Positions 23,191-36,114 of a stretch of DNA of 64,000 nt are shown in pieces. Under the pieces are notes generated by a model. That model saw only the letters and a program-made list of their open reading frames with translations, was not told the DNA's origin and made no database searches. Each line of letters begins with the position of its first letter. The stretch's first letter is position 1. The DNA comes from Hansfordia pulvinata (Eukaryota > Ascomycota > Sordariomycetes > Xylariales): contig BJKQ01000001.1 in the NCBI GenBank assembly GCA_006538405.1, forward strand, positions 992,001 through 1,056,000, read 5' to 3'. A program made the position numbers and the translations under genes.

Positions 23191-24222
23191 TCACGCCTGA
23201 CCAAGGACCTTTCCCAGCTCCTCGCCGCGACTCGCGGCGGCTTTGACGGCCTTGTTGACAATCTCCTCGAAGCCCGATGCCTCGAAACTCTGCAGCGCAG
23301 CCTCAGTAGTTCCTTTAGGGCTGGTGACGTTCTTGCGCAGTTGGGCAGGCTCCTCGGACGACTCGATGAGCATCTTGCCAGCACCGACGCAAGTCTGCTT
23401 GGCGAGCCTGGTGGCCTGCTCTTTGGACAGACCGAGCGCAGTGGCACTCGCAACCAGGTGCTCAACCATGGCGAAGAAGTATGCCGGGCCAGATCCTATC
23501 GCGATCATGTCAGGACGATGCCGTGTTAACCTTGACCACTGGCATGACTCACCTGAAAGTCCAGTGACGACGTCGATTAGCTCCTCTTTGTCCACCCACT
23601 CGGCAGCCTTGCTGACCGTGTTGACGAGCGTCGTAGCCAGATCGCGCTCCTCCTGAGTGACATCGGGGGCGGCGTAAAGACCCGACGCGCCTTCGCTGAC
23701 CAGGGCGGGCGTGTTGGGCATGACACGGACGAGGGGCGGCGAGCGGCCGTCAGGCAACTTGCACCAGCCTTGAAGGCTCTCCACGGTGATGCCGGCCGCG
23801 ATGGAGATAATCAGTGGGAGCTGGGTGCGCTCGGCCCAAGCGCCGCCAAGTTCCTGGCAGACCCCCTTGGCAACCTGAGGCTTGACGGCCAAAACGACAA
23901 TGTCGGCGTCACGTGCGGCGTCGACGTTGGAAGTGGTGGTGTTAACGCCCAGGGCCGCCATTTTGTTGCGGTTGACGTCCCACGGCTCCGAGACGCAGAT
24001 GTTGGCCGTCGAGATCTTGTCCTTGAGACCTCCGATGATGGCGGCGGCCACTGGCGTGTGTTAGCAACGGCGCACGGCGAGTCGACAAGCGCACTGGGGG
24101 AAATTTCGTGCATGGAGGCGCGTCGAATCGCAGCATGCTGCATCGACTTAGGAGGGGGCCAGCGACCTACTGTTGCCGCCGCCAATAAAGGCAAGCTTGC
24201 TCTCTTCGAACTTGGGCGCCAT
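23191..24222 (-). CDS. PRO3: pyrroline-5-carboxylate reductase
   Basis: Catalyses the last step of proline synthesis, reducing 1-pyrroline-5-carboxylate with NAD(P)H. Three exons (24222-24171, 24050-23553, 23495-23191) encode 284 aa, the normal family length. The first exon supplies MAPKFEESKLAFIGGGN, and the intron splits the following Met codon, giving the GGGNMA dinucleotide-binding turn. Later hallmarks are VVLAVKPQVA, LVRVMPNTPALV, and the C-terminal LSGSGPAYFFAMVEHL created by splicing intron 2. The gene is divergent from the XPF-like gene at 25078, sharing about 855 bp of upstream DNA. Confidence 0.96.
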
Positions 24223-25077
24223 CGTGCAGAAGGGTCGAGCCTGCGTGGGTGGTTCTGTCTGTGGTGGTGGCCTGGGTGGTGGTGATGTCGCCGTCGTGTC
24301 GCGGGGCAAAGACAGTCACTGATGGTAGGAGAGCTGCCTGCGAAGATCGGATGCGTCGCGGTGCTTGCCCCTCGGCTGCAGCCCCGCCAGCGTCCGGAAC
24401 GGTTTGGCGGGGTCAACACTGGGCACTCCCAAACTTGGTGGAGGGGCCGTCCGTGGAAGGGCCGTCCGTTTCGCTTTTGGCCGCTTACCGTCGGGACAGC
24501 TGGGATAGGTCGATATGGCCTCTTCGTTTCCGTTAACCAGGTCTCGCGTACTTTAGGTAGTGTCAATGGTACCAACCTGGAGGCTGGCCATGGCGACCTC
24601 AGGGTTCGATTTTGGATGTAGCGGGACAGTGTACTCAATTGTTGGCCAAGGATTATGTCGCGTCCTCCTGGTACTTTCAGTGTTTGTCATTCCCGTCGTC
24701 GATTTTGCTAGAATTGTTCCAGCGGTTAAGGCAAGGAAGTTGCCCACGTTTCACTGCAGACCTATGGCGGAGCCTGCCTCGACGGCGAAGTTGCCAATCG
24801 CGACTTCCTACGCCGCTCGTAGATCTCAACAGCAACGCTCTTTCCCTTGGCAGAGTCAGCATGTACGTTGAGGAAAGAGCTCTCTTTCGTGGGTTCAAAG
24901 TTCGTTTGATTTTGCTTCCGGCCAGTTGACTTCGACCCGGCGTCTACGTTGGTTGAGCCTCGGCCTCATCCATTCTCCAGCGAATGCACCACGACCGGGC
25001 AATTACCACCCTCTCATCTTGCTCAGTACTTGATCTCCGAACAGACTCTGTCCTTCCAGTGTGGCATATCCCTGCGC
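24223..25077. promoter_or_regulatory. divergent intergenic promoter region
   Basis: It lies between the starts of the pyrroline-5-carboxylate reductase gene (-) and the XPF-like gene (+). No ORF of note is present. A shared promoter is inferred from the head-to-head arrangement. Confidence 0.5.
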
Positions 25078-27926
25078 ATGGCAGCTCCAGAGACTATGCT
25101 GGAGCCAGGCACAGGCGGTGGCTCGACGACCGAGCACTCGCAGCCCAACTCCCAGGGCTCCTCCGTCGACTCGTTCTATCTGTATGATGACCTTCCCGTA
25201 GCGGAGTATGCGCGGCGTGAGGGTCTCACAATCGACCACACGACCGCCAATCAGCTGTTCGAATCATCGCTCTACTGGCCAGCCACGCTGATACCATCTT
25301 CCACCTCCCACGGGCTTCTTCACGACCCTTCACTCCCCCCGCTGCATATTCCTGCTCTGTGTCCTCGCGATGGTCAACTGACTGCCTCAAAGCAGTCTCT
25401 GCAGCTCCTCGGAAATATTGTCAAGCATCCTCAACTTTCCGTCTCGGACTCATCCCTTTTCACGACAAGATGCCGTACCAATAGTTTAAAGCTGGAGTCG
25501 CCCTTGCTAGAAACGGACCCCGATCACGATCTCATTCAGCAATTCAAGTCCATGGCTTGGCGGATGAGCCCGCTGGAGAGTATTGGCCATGTTCCTATGG
25601 AGCCTCTATCTGTTTCGCGAGACGAAGATATTGCCTTCCCACCTATCGCACACGAACTACAACGTCAGATGAAAACCACCTTGCAGAAGGAGAAACTGGA
25701 GATTACCAGGAACATTCTCGTTAAGATGGCAGATCAGTTACGAGACACGCAAGTATCTCAAAACGCCAGTGCCGCCGTGCTGGAAAAAATTCGCACTGAG
25801 GTATGGAAGCGTGTCCCGTTCATGTTTCCAAACGACAACGTCTAATCTGTGCACAGCATTCGAGGCCATCACTCACTCCGCCACTTTTCCCACTCGAGTC
25901 TGCAGAGACACATTTCGTTCCTGATAACGACCTATGCTTGATACCATTGGCATCAGACCCGGAAAGCCTTATCGATGAAGACCTGAAACAAGCAACTGCA
26001 GCCATACTTGAGGAGTCGGAAGAGCAAGCGAAAACTGAGCCGCTACCGCCTTCTCCGACGTTATTTTCCGTGTGTCGCCTCGAAGCGGAACTTCAGACCA
26101 AAGCAGGAGAAGGCCTGAGGCCCGCCAAGATTGAGAGTCCTCTCATGGGGATCCCACACCTTCCCCCTTTCTGCGAAGATCCGCTTTCAAACATGGATCT
26201 GAGCGAGTTCGTAATGGAGCGCTCTTCACAGAGTGATCTAACGGCTGTGGAAGAGAGTGGCGCTACCCTCCGCGATATCGAGGGACTCTTGCAAGACACC
26301 CACCGACAGCTCACAAGGAAGATTGAGCAAGAACAATTGCAAGCCGCAGATGCTAAAGCACGCATACCGATACCAGTGATGGACTTTGAGATATCTCAGC
26401 CAGGGTGGAAGAGCGTCCCGCTCAAATCTGACAACCAACTTGGATGGATTCTTGAGGGGCGTGGACGAACTGTGATACCGAGTTGGCCTGAGAACAAGCA
26501 AGCCAGTCTGGCGCTGCGATGGAAGCCTTTCATTGCAGGAGTGGGATGCGAGCTTCCAACAGAGGACACGTCGAGCGCTGGCTATCTCATGGAGCAATGC
26601 AAATTCGAAATGAACGAACCTGAGCACTCCAGCAGCAGCTTCGTGTGGAAGCGTCCTGGTCTGGCCATATTGGAAGATGAACCGGATGAGGAGCTGCTCC
26701 AGCCTCTAGAATCGACCCCAACATCAACTTTAAGGCTAGACGAGCAGCCTGATCTGACCACACTGGTCCACGAACGCAAACGTAAATACTCGTCCGTCGA
26801 GAGAGGTGCCGAACCGTGTACCGCATCCCCCGATTGGAGTTTGTCTGGGAGGGACAACAAAGAGGCTGCCCACATGCTCACCGGTTGCGACGAGGGGAAT
26901 GCCGCTACCAATCTCCTGGCCACCTATATTCATATGCGACAAGCCAAGAAACGGCAAGTCGACCACAGTCTCTTCTTCCCTGCAGCAACAGGATCCGGAA
27001 GCATAGTATTCTCGAATGATTCTTCAGAAAGGTCAAGATCGGACGGAAGGACGGATACATCGTCAGCGCCGAAGCAGAGCTCGATCCGCGAGCCTTTGAC
27101 GTGCTCGGCTCCGTGTCCGGAGCTTGCCCAGACAAACGAAAAGCATACGATAATCAGATCGATTCAAGTGGACCGCCAGGCATGGTCGTGCCTCGAGAGG
27201 CTATGTCCTGAGCTGCGTGTGGTGGAGCGAGACTTTGGCCGTTTCAACTCGCTGAGCTGGAATCCTAAGTCAGTATCGCGATCGCCTGTCGTCTCATCTC
27301 TGGCATCAGAAGCAGATTTGATTGTCTCGCCCTCCACTGGCATAATCATCGCCACATTGATCCAAGCTATCCAGGTCCAGCTACCAGGCCGAAAGACTCA
27401 AGTCCCTATCAGGCAGCGTGTGGTCGATGTGGCAGCACGATACCACCGTCTCATCGTGCTGGTTTCCGAGAGGTCAAGCACAGACGAATCGGCGAGAGAA
27501 TGGAGCGCATCGGAACGCACTGCCTTTGCCAGCTTTGTAGGGTTTGCCAGCGGTTTGGAGGCAGAGGTGGTTGTCACCTACGTCGGCGGGGGCAGCAAGA
27601 CCCTTGCCGCGTGGCTGGCTCGAAGTATAAGGCAGCATGCGGCCGAGGCAGCAAACCTGGGAGAGTGGATCATCGAAGACGAAACGCAATGGGAAATTCT
27701 GCTGCGTCGTGCAGGCATGAACGCCTACGCCGCGCAGGCGGTCTTCGCCAAGATGAACGAGCAGGGGCATGCGAGGGGCGAGGCATCCGGGGAGCAGTCT
27801 ACATTACTCGAGTTCTTGCGGCTAAGTCCAGGCGAGCGACTCAGGAGGTTCAGGGATGTAGTTGGGGGCGACAGGGTCATGACTCGTGTCAATCAGATGC
27901 TGGAGCGCGCGTGGGAAGGCAATTAG
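25078..27926 (+). CDS. XPF-nuclease-like protein, candidate ZIP2/SHOC1
   Basis: Two exons (25078-25800 and 25857-27926, a 56-bp intron in phase 0) encode 930 aa. The open frame extends upstream to 24949, but without an ATG, so I take MAAPETMLEPG. The first ~650 residues are poorly conserved and charged. The C-terminal ~250 resemble a catalytically degenerate XPF/ERCC4 nuclease-like domain: ERDFGRFN, then EADLIVSPSTGIIIATLIQA, RYHRLIVLVSE, VVVTYVGGGSKTLAAWLA, followed by a helix-hairpin-helix-like tail (WEILLRRAGMNAYAAQAVF, then LLEFLRLSPGERLRRF). This layout matches ZIP2/SHOC1, the XPF-like partner of SPO16 in meiotic crossover formation. I believe fungal relatives are often annotated only as DUF7102 proteins. 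The metal-binding ERKxxxD motif of active XPF is not visible. Family assignment is inference. Confidence 0.75.
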
Positions 27927-28677
27927 ATCCGGTCTGGCGGGATGAAGGACAAACCAGAGGAGACGCACCCAGATGAACGAATGTCCTTGCTATGTGCTTG
28001 CATGTAAGTATAGGTGCGCATGCGGAAGCTGAGACGGCTCAAATGAACGCTATACCGCCCTGACCCAGCGATCTCTTCCAGAGAACCTGCTGAAGTTGAG
28101 GGGATTGTCGTGTCGAAGCTGGTGGCCCGGCAGCTGTGATGATGATGTTCCTTCAAGGCAGCAGCCGATCAGTGGCGGGCACAGCCCCACTGGAGCCGCC
28201 ATGGCTTTGGCATCTGCACCAGCAGGGCGTGCAGGGCTAACGAACTCCCCCAAATTTAGGCCCTGCCTGCCGTTGGACATGGCGCACTGGATTGGTCGTT
28301 TTCCTCCCCCAACTCAACTCATCGCAACATTCTTCCGCAACACGTCGCCCGCCACCAGAGCCGCCACAAGTCAGCCTCAGCCTCGTTTCGGGCAGAAGCT
28401 CAAGCAAAGGTCATCACGCTATACACAGCGCGAAAGCGGATGACTAGGAGCTCGAAATACGGGGCGCGCCGCTCGTCATCAAGGACCCAACAGGCCGCCG
28501 CCAGTACCGTGGCGCAGCTCCCACACGACGACTCGCCGGACGCCGCTCGCCGTCAGGACCACGAGCAATGCACGTAGACGGACACCCCGTTTGATCTCCG
28601 TCAAGAGTCGCGCTGCTGGAGCTCGATCCTGCTAGAGAAGCCCGTCTGCCTAATCGAAGCCCCACCCTCATTAGCCG
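27927..28677. other. intergenic spacer, no gene seen
   Basis: About 750 bp between two plus-strand genes. It presumably holds the 3' UTR of the XPF-like gene and the promoter of the WD40 gene. Confidence 0.5.
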
Positions 28678-30094
28678 ATGATGATGGGCAACATGGATGA
28701 TGGCTCTTCAGCCCGGGTTCAGCTCGTTGCCTCGACAGTCGATACGGCCAGCCACGGACAAGAGCGCCGGCCTGCGTTGACCGCTAAGCCCACCCTGGGG
28801 TATTTGGAATCGGCGCAATGGACCAGCGACGGCACCACCCTGCTCACCTCGTCGTCAGATAACATCGTGTCCGGCTACGTCGTCCCGTCGGACCTCCTCG
28901 CGCCCGGCCGACCGGGCCCCCTCCCCCTGGAGGCCCAGTCGCGGACGCGTCTCCCCGAGCGGAGCAACGTCCTGGCCTCGGCCCCTTACTTCTCGCTGTC
29001 AGAGCCCTACACGAACCAGTTCCTCGTCTCTGCGCAGGATCACCCGATCCAGCTATATTACCTCGCCCCACAAACGCCAGCGGACCGCGGGGACGAAGAC
29101 GAGAACGAGGACAACAACGCCTATGCGCAACAGCAGCAGCAGCAGCAGCCCCACCGCCCGCCGGCGGCTGCCTACATCTTCCGCAGGGAGCACTCGGAGG
29201 ATTTCCTGTCCGCGGCGTCGCTCATCTGGCCAGGCCCCGGGACGCACTTCGTCGCGGGGGGCGGAACCTGCTCGCCAAGTTCGACGTGGCGCGGGCGGGC
29301 GAGGAGGCCCTGATGCGGGTCAAGACGATCCCGTCAGAGCGGCACCTTTCCAAGGGCGGCGGGGTGGGCATGCGCGGCATCGTCTCGGCGATGAGCGCGC
29401 AGCCGGCCGCCGCCGCCAACCAGGGCGTAGCGGATGATGGTTACGGGGCTGGTGGAGGCAGCACGACGGGCCTCGTCGCCGCCGGGACCTGGACGCGGTG
29501 GGTCGGCCTGTACGATTTCGGCGGCAAGGGCGAGTGCGTCGCGACATGGGGGATCGCGGCGGCGGCGGCGGCGGCGGCGCGCGACGGGGGCGCGGGCGGC
29601 GGCGCCGGGATAGGGGGCGCCGGGGTGACACAGACGGGCTGGAGCCCGTGCGGGCGGTATCTGCTGGTCGCGGAGCGCGGGTCGGCCGGGGCGCTGGTCT
29701 ACGACGTCCGGGTCACAGGCCGGCTGCTCGGGTGGCTGGCGGGACGGGACGCGCTGGGCAACCAGCGCGTCGGCTTCGACGTTTTCCCCGGAGGAGACGG
29801 GGGAGGAGGCTTCGAGGTCTGGTCCGGGGGCGGGGGCGGAGCGATCAAGGTCTGGGAGGGCGTCGGGCTGTCCGAGGGCGCGTGCGAGCCGGCCTGGGGG
29901 TGGACGGCGCACGGCGGCGGCTCGACGGTGGGCGGCGCTTGCGTGCACCCGAGCGGCGCCGTGGTCGCGACGTGCTCCGGCTCGTGGGAGTTTGCGGACG
30001 CGCCGGCCGGTGGTGGCCCTGGGGAAAGGAGTCGCAGCGGAAGCAGCAGCGGTCGGACTGGCGGTGGAACCCCGGCCGACGGTGGCAGCGGCGG

Positions 30095-30128
<34 letters not shown>

Positions 30129-30299
30129 AGTGAGAGCGACACAAGCGACAGCGGGAGCGACAGCGAGAGCGATGTGTCGGTGGACGCTGGCTCGGCTTGG
30201 ATGAACAGGCGGTGCCGAGAGTCGACCCTGAAGATCTGGAGCCTGGGCGGGGGTTCCTCCGTGGCAGCTGACGACGTTGCGGCCGGGGCCAATGGATAA
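28678..30299 (+). CDS. WRAP53/TCAB1/Swt21-type WD40 protein (apparent 1-base frameshift)
   Basis: About 540 aa if read through one missing base. In animals this family binds CAB-box Cajal-body RNAs and telomerase RNA; yeast Swt21 assists snRNP assembly. The first frame (28678 to about 29261) carries LGYLESAQWTSDGTTLLTSS and YFSLSEPYTNQFLVSAQDHP, followed by HSEDFLSAASLIWPGPGTHFVAGG. The second frame carries NLLAKFDVARAGEEALMRVK, TGLVAAGTWTRWVGLYD, LVYDVRVTGRLLGWLAGRD, NQRVGFDVFPGG, and VHPSGAVVATCSGSWEF, all characteristic of the family. The switch is at the G6 run 29256-29261; one more G restores the frame, and the exon length is 2 modulo 3. Low-complexity Ala, Gly and Ser-rich inserts are present. 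Three clustered ATGs (28678, 28681, 28693) leave the exact start open. Confidence 0.85.
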
Positions 30300-33200
30300 C
30301 AGGCAGCTACATGAGCGTGGGGCGTCAATGGTTAAGCCTCTCCGAATACATTGCTGACGCCTCTCGCGCGGTGGTCTCAACCCAATCTGAGCAGCAGGAC
30401 TGGAGCTCACATTTTACTTCAGTCCACGGTGGTTACTTGGCATGACGATGCCCTCTTCTCTGCCAGCGTCGGGGTTATCGGGCTTACGGTCACGGCCTTG
30501 TCATTCAGCGACCTGGCTGCTTGTATAGTTCCAGGTGCAAAGAAAGTCCTTTCAAGTCCCTCCTCCTCCTCCTCCTCCTCCCGCCGCAGGTTGATATCTC
30601 GAGGCCTTGGCCAACTGCGTCGGTCCCGAGGGACACCCCGGGCTTGCCACGGGAGGCTCCAGGCGGTCCAGACTTGGCGCCGGCAGTGTTTCCGTGACTG
30701 ATGGCTGCCCCGGAGCTGATGCGAGGGGGGAGGGGGGGGCGGCCGGGATGATAGTAACGTGCCACCCCTGCTCCGAGAGTCAAAGCAGGCTGTGAGTAGG
30801 TACCAAGCAAGCTATGGGCACAGGGAGTTTCTCGGGCTGTACGAGTAGGATTTGGCCCTTCTGTCAGCACAGCTGGCCCGGCCAGGGACTCAAAAGTTCT
30901 TTCGGCCCCCCCCCCCTTCCCGCCCTCCCTTCATTCGCCATGTCAGGGAAGCTATTCCTTCGGTCCCCATCTCCAAGAGAGAACTTAACCTCAGGTCTCT
31001 ATCTCCAAGAAAGGACCTAACCTCAGGCCCGGCATCTGCCTGCTTGCGAGCAACCTGACTCGAGACTCCAGTCCAGGGTTGACGCCATGATGTGTGTTTC
31101 TTCTTCATTAATGCCTCACCATCGCGCTGTCAGTTAATGCCGAGCCACACTACGCAGCTTCCGGGGGCCAGGAATAGTATCATGGAGAACCGGGGTGTGA
31201 AGAACTGGCAGCGACAAGTTACAGCCGGGCCAACATTCCCTTCCCCGGTTCGGGTCCGGCGACTTGGTCAAATGGCGTCGCTTTCTTTATTTTCCTTTTT
31301 TTTTTTCAACGTGTCGGTGGCACCGAGGAGACCCAGTCTTCGGGCCTGGGTGTTGCGGTCGTCTTCGTCATTATTGCCCGAGTCGGCGACCAGTCAGGGT
31401 TTCCAACTGGAGAGTAGCCACCTCGGGGAGCTACGCGGCGACGCCTTCGCCCCCTCTGCTTTCCTTTTCCAGGTTGGAAGCGTGCGGGAAACGGTATTTT
31501 TGAGTGTTTCTTCTCTTCTTCAATGTACTCGAAAAGTGTCGAGGAGCTTTGGCAAGAGAGACATGTCGCCGTTATTTCCCGTGTTGGTGATCCTCACCCA
31601 CGTACCTGATTTACCAGTAGTGAGTTGTAGGTAGGTACGCAAAGAAGTACCGGGTCCTTTCGGCCGAGCGCGTGTAAACGGGGCCAAGAAAGGGTTTAGG
31701 CACCAGTATCCGTCCGCCTCGCTCATCACCTTCTTGGACGATACTAGAGAAGGCAGAAGGCAGTAGGCAGAAGGCAGAAGTTATGATCCCCTAGCACGGC
31801 ACGTGGGGTATAGCGCCAGTGGCGAGAAGACTGCCGGCGAGCTGTTTTGCCACCGTTTCTCGTCTTCGCCAAATTGTGCAGGGTGATGCTCGAAAAAAAG
31901 GGACATGTTTCCAAATACACCACTAAAAAGGGAGTCGGGACTCAAGTCTGAGGTTGCACTGAGTTGCCAGAGGGGTGGGGATGTATTTCTGGCGTGTTTA
32001 GGTTAGGTAGGTAGCTTCGGAACTCCCAAGCCGCTCACACTCACGGTGGCTTTAGTCTGCAGGCAGGCAAAAGAGTCTCGCTGGCGATGCCTCGTCGATA
32101 TTTGTCGCCGAACCTCCCCCCCGGCGATCCCGCAGAATGCCCCGCGAGGCGGAAAAGCCGCCGATCCCGCGCCAACCGAAGCTTGTGCCTTTTTTTTTTC
32201 TTCTCTCCGCGCGAGCACCGCACCTCGTGGGTGGGCGCTGGCTCACCGGTCAAGAAAGAAGGGAGGGAGCAAGAGAAAACCAAGTGCACACACCTTACAG
32301 CATTGCCTGGGACCAACGAGGGCTGGAGAGGGCGAGCGAGGGCGCGCAAAGATCCCGGCGGTCTCCTTCAAGGCGCGTCTCCCGCAACTTGTAAGATCTA
32401 AGGGTGCCTTGCGGTTCCGCGCGGCGATCCTTGGCCGGCCCACGCAAGCGCAGCGGCTTGTCGGGTTTTTCTCGTTCTGAGCGAGGCGCTTCGTTGCGTA
32501 CTCGGTTAGATAGATACTCGTCCTGCGAGTACCGGTTCATAACCTGCTGACGAGTACTCGTAGGGTTACTTGTTCCGGGAATAGATTATGAACCGCGCCG
32601 GAAGTGGAGCGCTCTGCGGCACTAAACGTCGGCTGAGTTCAGTTCAATTCGGTTCAGTTCAAAGACAGTGATGAAATCAGTGTGTGACAAGTCCAGCACA
32701 AGTACGAGTATGGGGTCTATGGTCACAACTCAACTCTGTTCTATTCTCTCTCTCTCTCTCCCTCTATGTCTTTGTGTCTTTGTCTCTTTCTCTCTTTCTG
32801 CCGCCCCCGCTCACCCCTATTGGCACTCCCTTCGAATCGCAGCTCCCCGGACGGAGGCGGGGGCGGGCGTGAACAAACTCCTCCGCCCGGCAAGGCTGCT
32901 TACAATCGCCACCCGTTCCGCGGTTGAGCCCCAATTGATCTCACTCGTCAGCAGTGTAAAAACTAGACTTTGTCTCCCTCCGAAGGGGGGAGGGGTGGCT
33001 TATTGTGTTTGTGCTTCTCATAGTGCTTCCTGGCCGACAACAAGAGCGCGCCCGGCTGGCTGCCTGCTCCTGCAGGGAAGCGAACGGCGGCTCCTGGGGG
33101 AGCATTTGGCGAACCTTGCCGATAAAAGACGGGGACTGGGCTGGCCGACGCAGGGCTGACAAGGGGGGCGTACTTGTAGAGTGATGACTTCGGCATTGAC

Positions 33201-33971
33201 GAGGTATGATACGATACGAAACGCGTACGAGGGAAGGGAGGTCAGACAGAGACTAAAACTACCGTAGACTTAGACCAGGGACGGTGATCCATCATGTACT
33301 GCTTGTAGTGACATGAGTGAGTGGGTACTCTGATCACCTTCTTACTTCAAGATGAATGCACGTGGGCTAGTCCTAGTCAGGCATGGTGACGGGGGCGTGG
33401 GGGAAGTGACGAGAAAAGGAACGCCGTTCACGTCGCCGTCCCCACGCCGCCATTCTCCCTCCTCTGAAAGGATTCGCTCCCGGGAGAGGGGCCCCCAAGC
33501 GCTCCTCTCGCCTCAGGTGAAACCCCCGGCTAAGACGTGAGCTGATCAGTGAGGCTGCCGAGGACAAGCCAAGCTGCTGGCCTGGCCTGCTTGTCAAAGA
33601 CTCCCAAGGTAGACTGACCAGGGCCAGGGTGCATCACCCAGGAATAAGCCGAGTTGCCTGCGAGGTGCGGCGGCGGCGGCGGCGGCAACGACGGCGACGA
33701 CGGCGGGCGGCGGATAGGGTTCTTGCCGGCTCCTCCTGCTCGAGATCGGCCCCGAGCGGCCAATTCCCACGGAGCTTACATACCTACGGGATCCAGAGCA
33801 GCGCGTGGCTGTGGCGGTGCGAACGACCTAAAGATGGCCTGATCCGTGGGTGCTGGACGGCACTTGCCATTCATCGATGGGTGTTTTGTCTGGTTGTGCC
33901 GGCCGGCGGTGAGAGGACGAGTACGGAAAGTATACGAGAGAACCGGGGAAAGACAGAATACAGAAAAGAAG

Positions 33972-33995
33972 AAAAAAAAAAAAAAAAAAAAAAAA
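33972..33995. repeat. A homopolymer (24 nt)
   Basis: Uninterrupted A run in non-coding DNA. Confidence 0.9.
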
Positions 33996-34090
33996 GACAA
34001 CCAACAGGAAACAAGTCAAGAGTACCCAACTTCCCACCTACTCGTACTCTATATATCGATCGAGTCGAGGCAACCGGACAAGGGCAGACA

Positions 34091-34112
34091 AGGACAGGAC
34101 AGGACAGGACAG
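34091..34112. repeat. GGACA pentanucleotide array
   Basis: About four tandem GGACA units followed by a G run. Confidence 0.85.
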
Positions 34113-35221
34113 GGGGGGTGTCTTTCTAGTGTTCGAGATTCCAGATTCCCCATTCGTTCGTTCCCCCAAAGACCCGTCAGAGTGGCCGATCTCGCTAGCC
34201 CGGATCCGCCGTGGTCTCTTGCGATTGTTACCTATTATTATCACCACCATTCGTCGGCTTTCTAGCGTTTCTATTCTCAGCGCTCGCTGCAGCCCGCCAA
34301 CGAACGGCCGCCTCCACTGCCTGCCGCAAAAGGGCGGACTGCCTGCCTGCACTGCACTGCACTGCACCAGGGACTCTTGTTTGTCTGTGTCAGACCGGGA
34401 TCGCGAACCCACCACCTACCACCTACCACCCAGTACAGTACCCACCCTCTCTCTAACTACGCGTACCTCCTTACGTTACGGTGTGCCGCCGGGTAATCAC
34501 CCACAAGAGCTGCGAGTTACTCGTACTCCTGGGCCTCTTGCTTACGCGGATCGGGCCCAACCCGCCGGCAAAGGCTGTCTACCTTGGTGCCCTGTAAGAT
34601 AGTCACGGCCAGCCTGATGACAGGCGGCTCGCTTCCTGCCAACCAGTACCCGATCCATCTGCAAGTGGGTGCGTGTGTGCGTGGGGACTCGACTCTGCGA
34701 AGAAAGCCAGCCACCAACCCAAGTTGATATATATCCCGCGTCAGCCTGTCAAAGCCGTCTGCCCTACCGCCTCGGTCACCCCATTCGGCCAACTATAGCA
34801 AAGACTCTCAAGAGGAGCAGACCTTCCAAGTTCTCCCCTCTTCTCCAGCAACAGCAACAGCAACAACGAGACAACGACAACGACTATCTACCTCTCGACA
34901 CGACAGACGGCTCTTTGCCCCGACGACAGCTGCAGACTCGGGAAAGCACTGACATCCCGGCCCTCCCTCCCCTCTCTTCCCCCCGCCTCTTCGTCTTAGA
35001 ACACGGCCGGGCCCACATACTCGTACGCCCGCAACTGATATAGATCTACGGGCCACCCTCGATGGGGTGTTTGTGATTTCCTCGGCACCACACCGGGTGT
35101 TTCTTTTCTTGGACCTCTCCGCCTATTCTTATTAGTCTTCCGTCTTCTTCCATTCTTCCCCTTTTTTTTCTCCCCTTCGACACCGGCCCGTGCTCCACGG
35201 CCTGGCTTCCAGGGTTACATC

Positions 35222-35658
35222 ATGATCAGAGTTTTGAGCACCTCCGCCTCCGCCTCCGCCGCCGCCGCCGCCCCCCTTTTGCCTCCGCCGGGCAGAAGCG
35301 GCAGTGGTGCTGGTGGTGGTGGTGGCCCACAGCGGCCTACCAGGCGGAGCTCCAGCAGAAGGGGGAGAGCAAGCAGGAGAAAAAGCCTCGACCCGGCCTC
35401 GCCGCGCCGCAATGACTGCTGCTGCTGCTACTACTACTACTGCGCTTCGCCAGCCAAAGCTTCCGTTGCCGCCGCCGTCGCCTCCGCCATGACGAGGACG
35501 AGGCCGAGGCCGAGCTTCACCCCCTGGCAACACACCCGCAACCTGGACCGGGGTGGTGACGACGGGGAGCAGGGAGCCAGCGACACGGACAGCGACTGGG
35601 ACTGCGAAGGCAGCAGCAGCGGTATCAGCAGCACCGGCAGAAGCAGTAGAAGCAGTAG

Positions 35659-35699
<41 letters not shown>

Positions 35700-36097
35700 C
35701 CGACAATCTGGAACCCCTACTCGAGATGGCAATGTTTGCAATCATGTCGGCCGCAAGACACCACCAACCCCTTGAAACACGGCGGAGCCTACCCTCCTCT
35801 CGCAAGGCAAACATCAACGGCACCAAGATCCGGAACAGCATCAGCGGCGGCGGCAGCAGCAGCAATAGCAACCCCAGCCGAAGAACCGACGCCTCGGTAA
35901 GGGCCGGGCAGCAGCCTATCCTTCATCCGTCGGAACACCACCCGCAGCAGAAGAGGCAGCCAGCAGCAGAGAGCCCCAAGAGACACCGTCAACATCATCA
36001 ACACCAGCAGCAGCATGAAAGATCACTCTCCGAGCAGTGGCCGCAGCTGGTGCGTTTAACAACCAACACCACCACCCCGTACAACACTTGGCAGTAG
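35222..36097 (+). CDS. low-complexity ORF, doubtful
   Basis: A 291-codon frame starting at an ATG, dominated by Ala, Ser, Gln and Arg runs with no domain. It ends just before the ATG at 36115 and is in a different frame. It may be the leader of the downstream gene: a GTAAGG donor near 35896 and AG acceptors before 36115 would allow a 5'-UTR intron. A separate protein is less likely. Confidence 0.25.
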
Positions 36098-36114
36098 TCC
36101 CAACTCCATCCACC

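Larger units (their letters stand above)
30300..35221. other. 4.9-kb gene-free region
   Basis: No frame with a recognisable domain. It contains an A24 run (33972-33995), a GGACA pentamer array (34091-34112), CT-rich tracts (about 32750-32800), copies of the TACGAGTA motif (among them the palindrome at 32550-32561) and GGTAGG motifs (about 31630, 32005). Confidence 0.55.

Noticed and set aside
31245..31270. GGTTCGGGTCC as a possible tRNA T-arm
   Set aside because: Stem pairing fails and no cloverleaf fits the surroundings.
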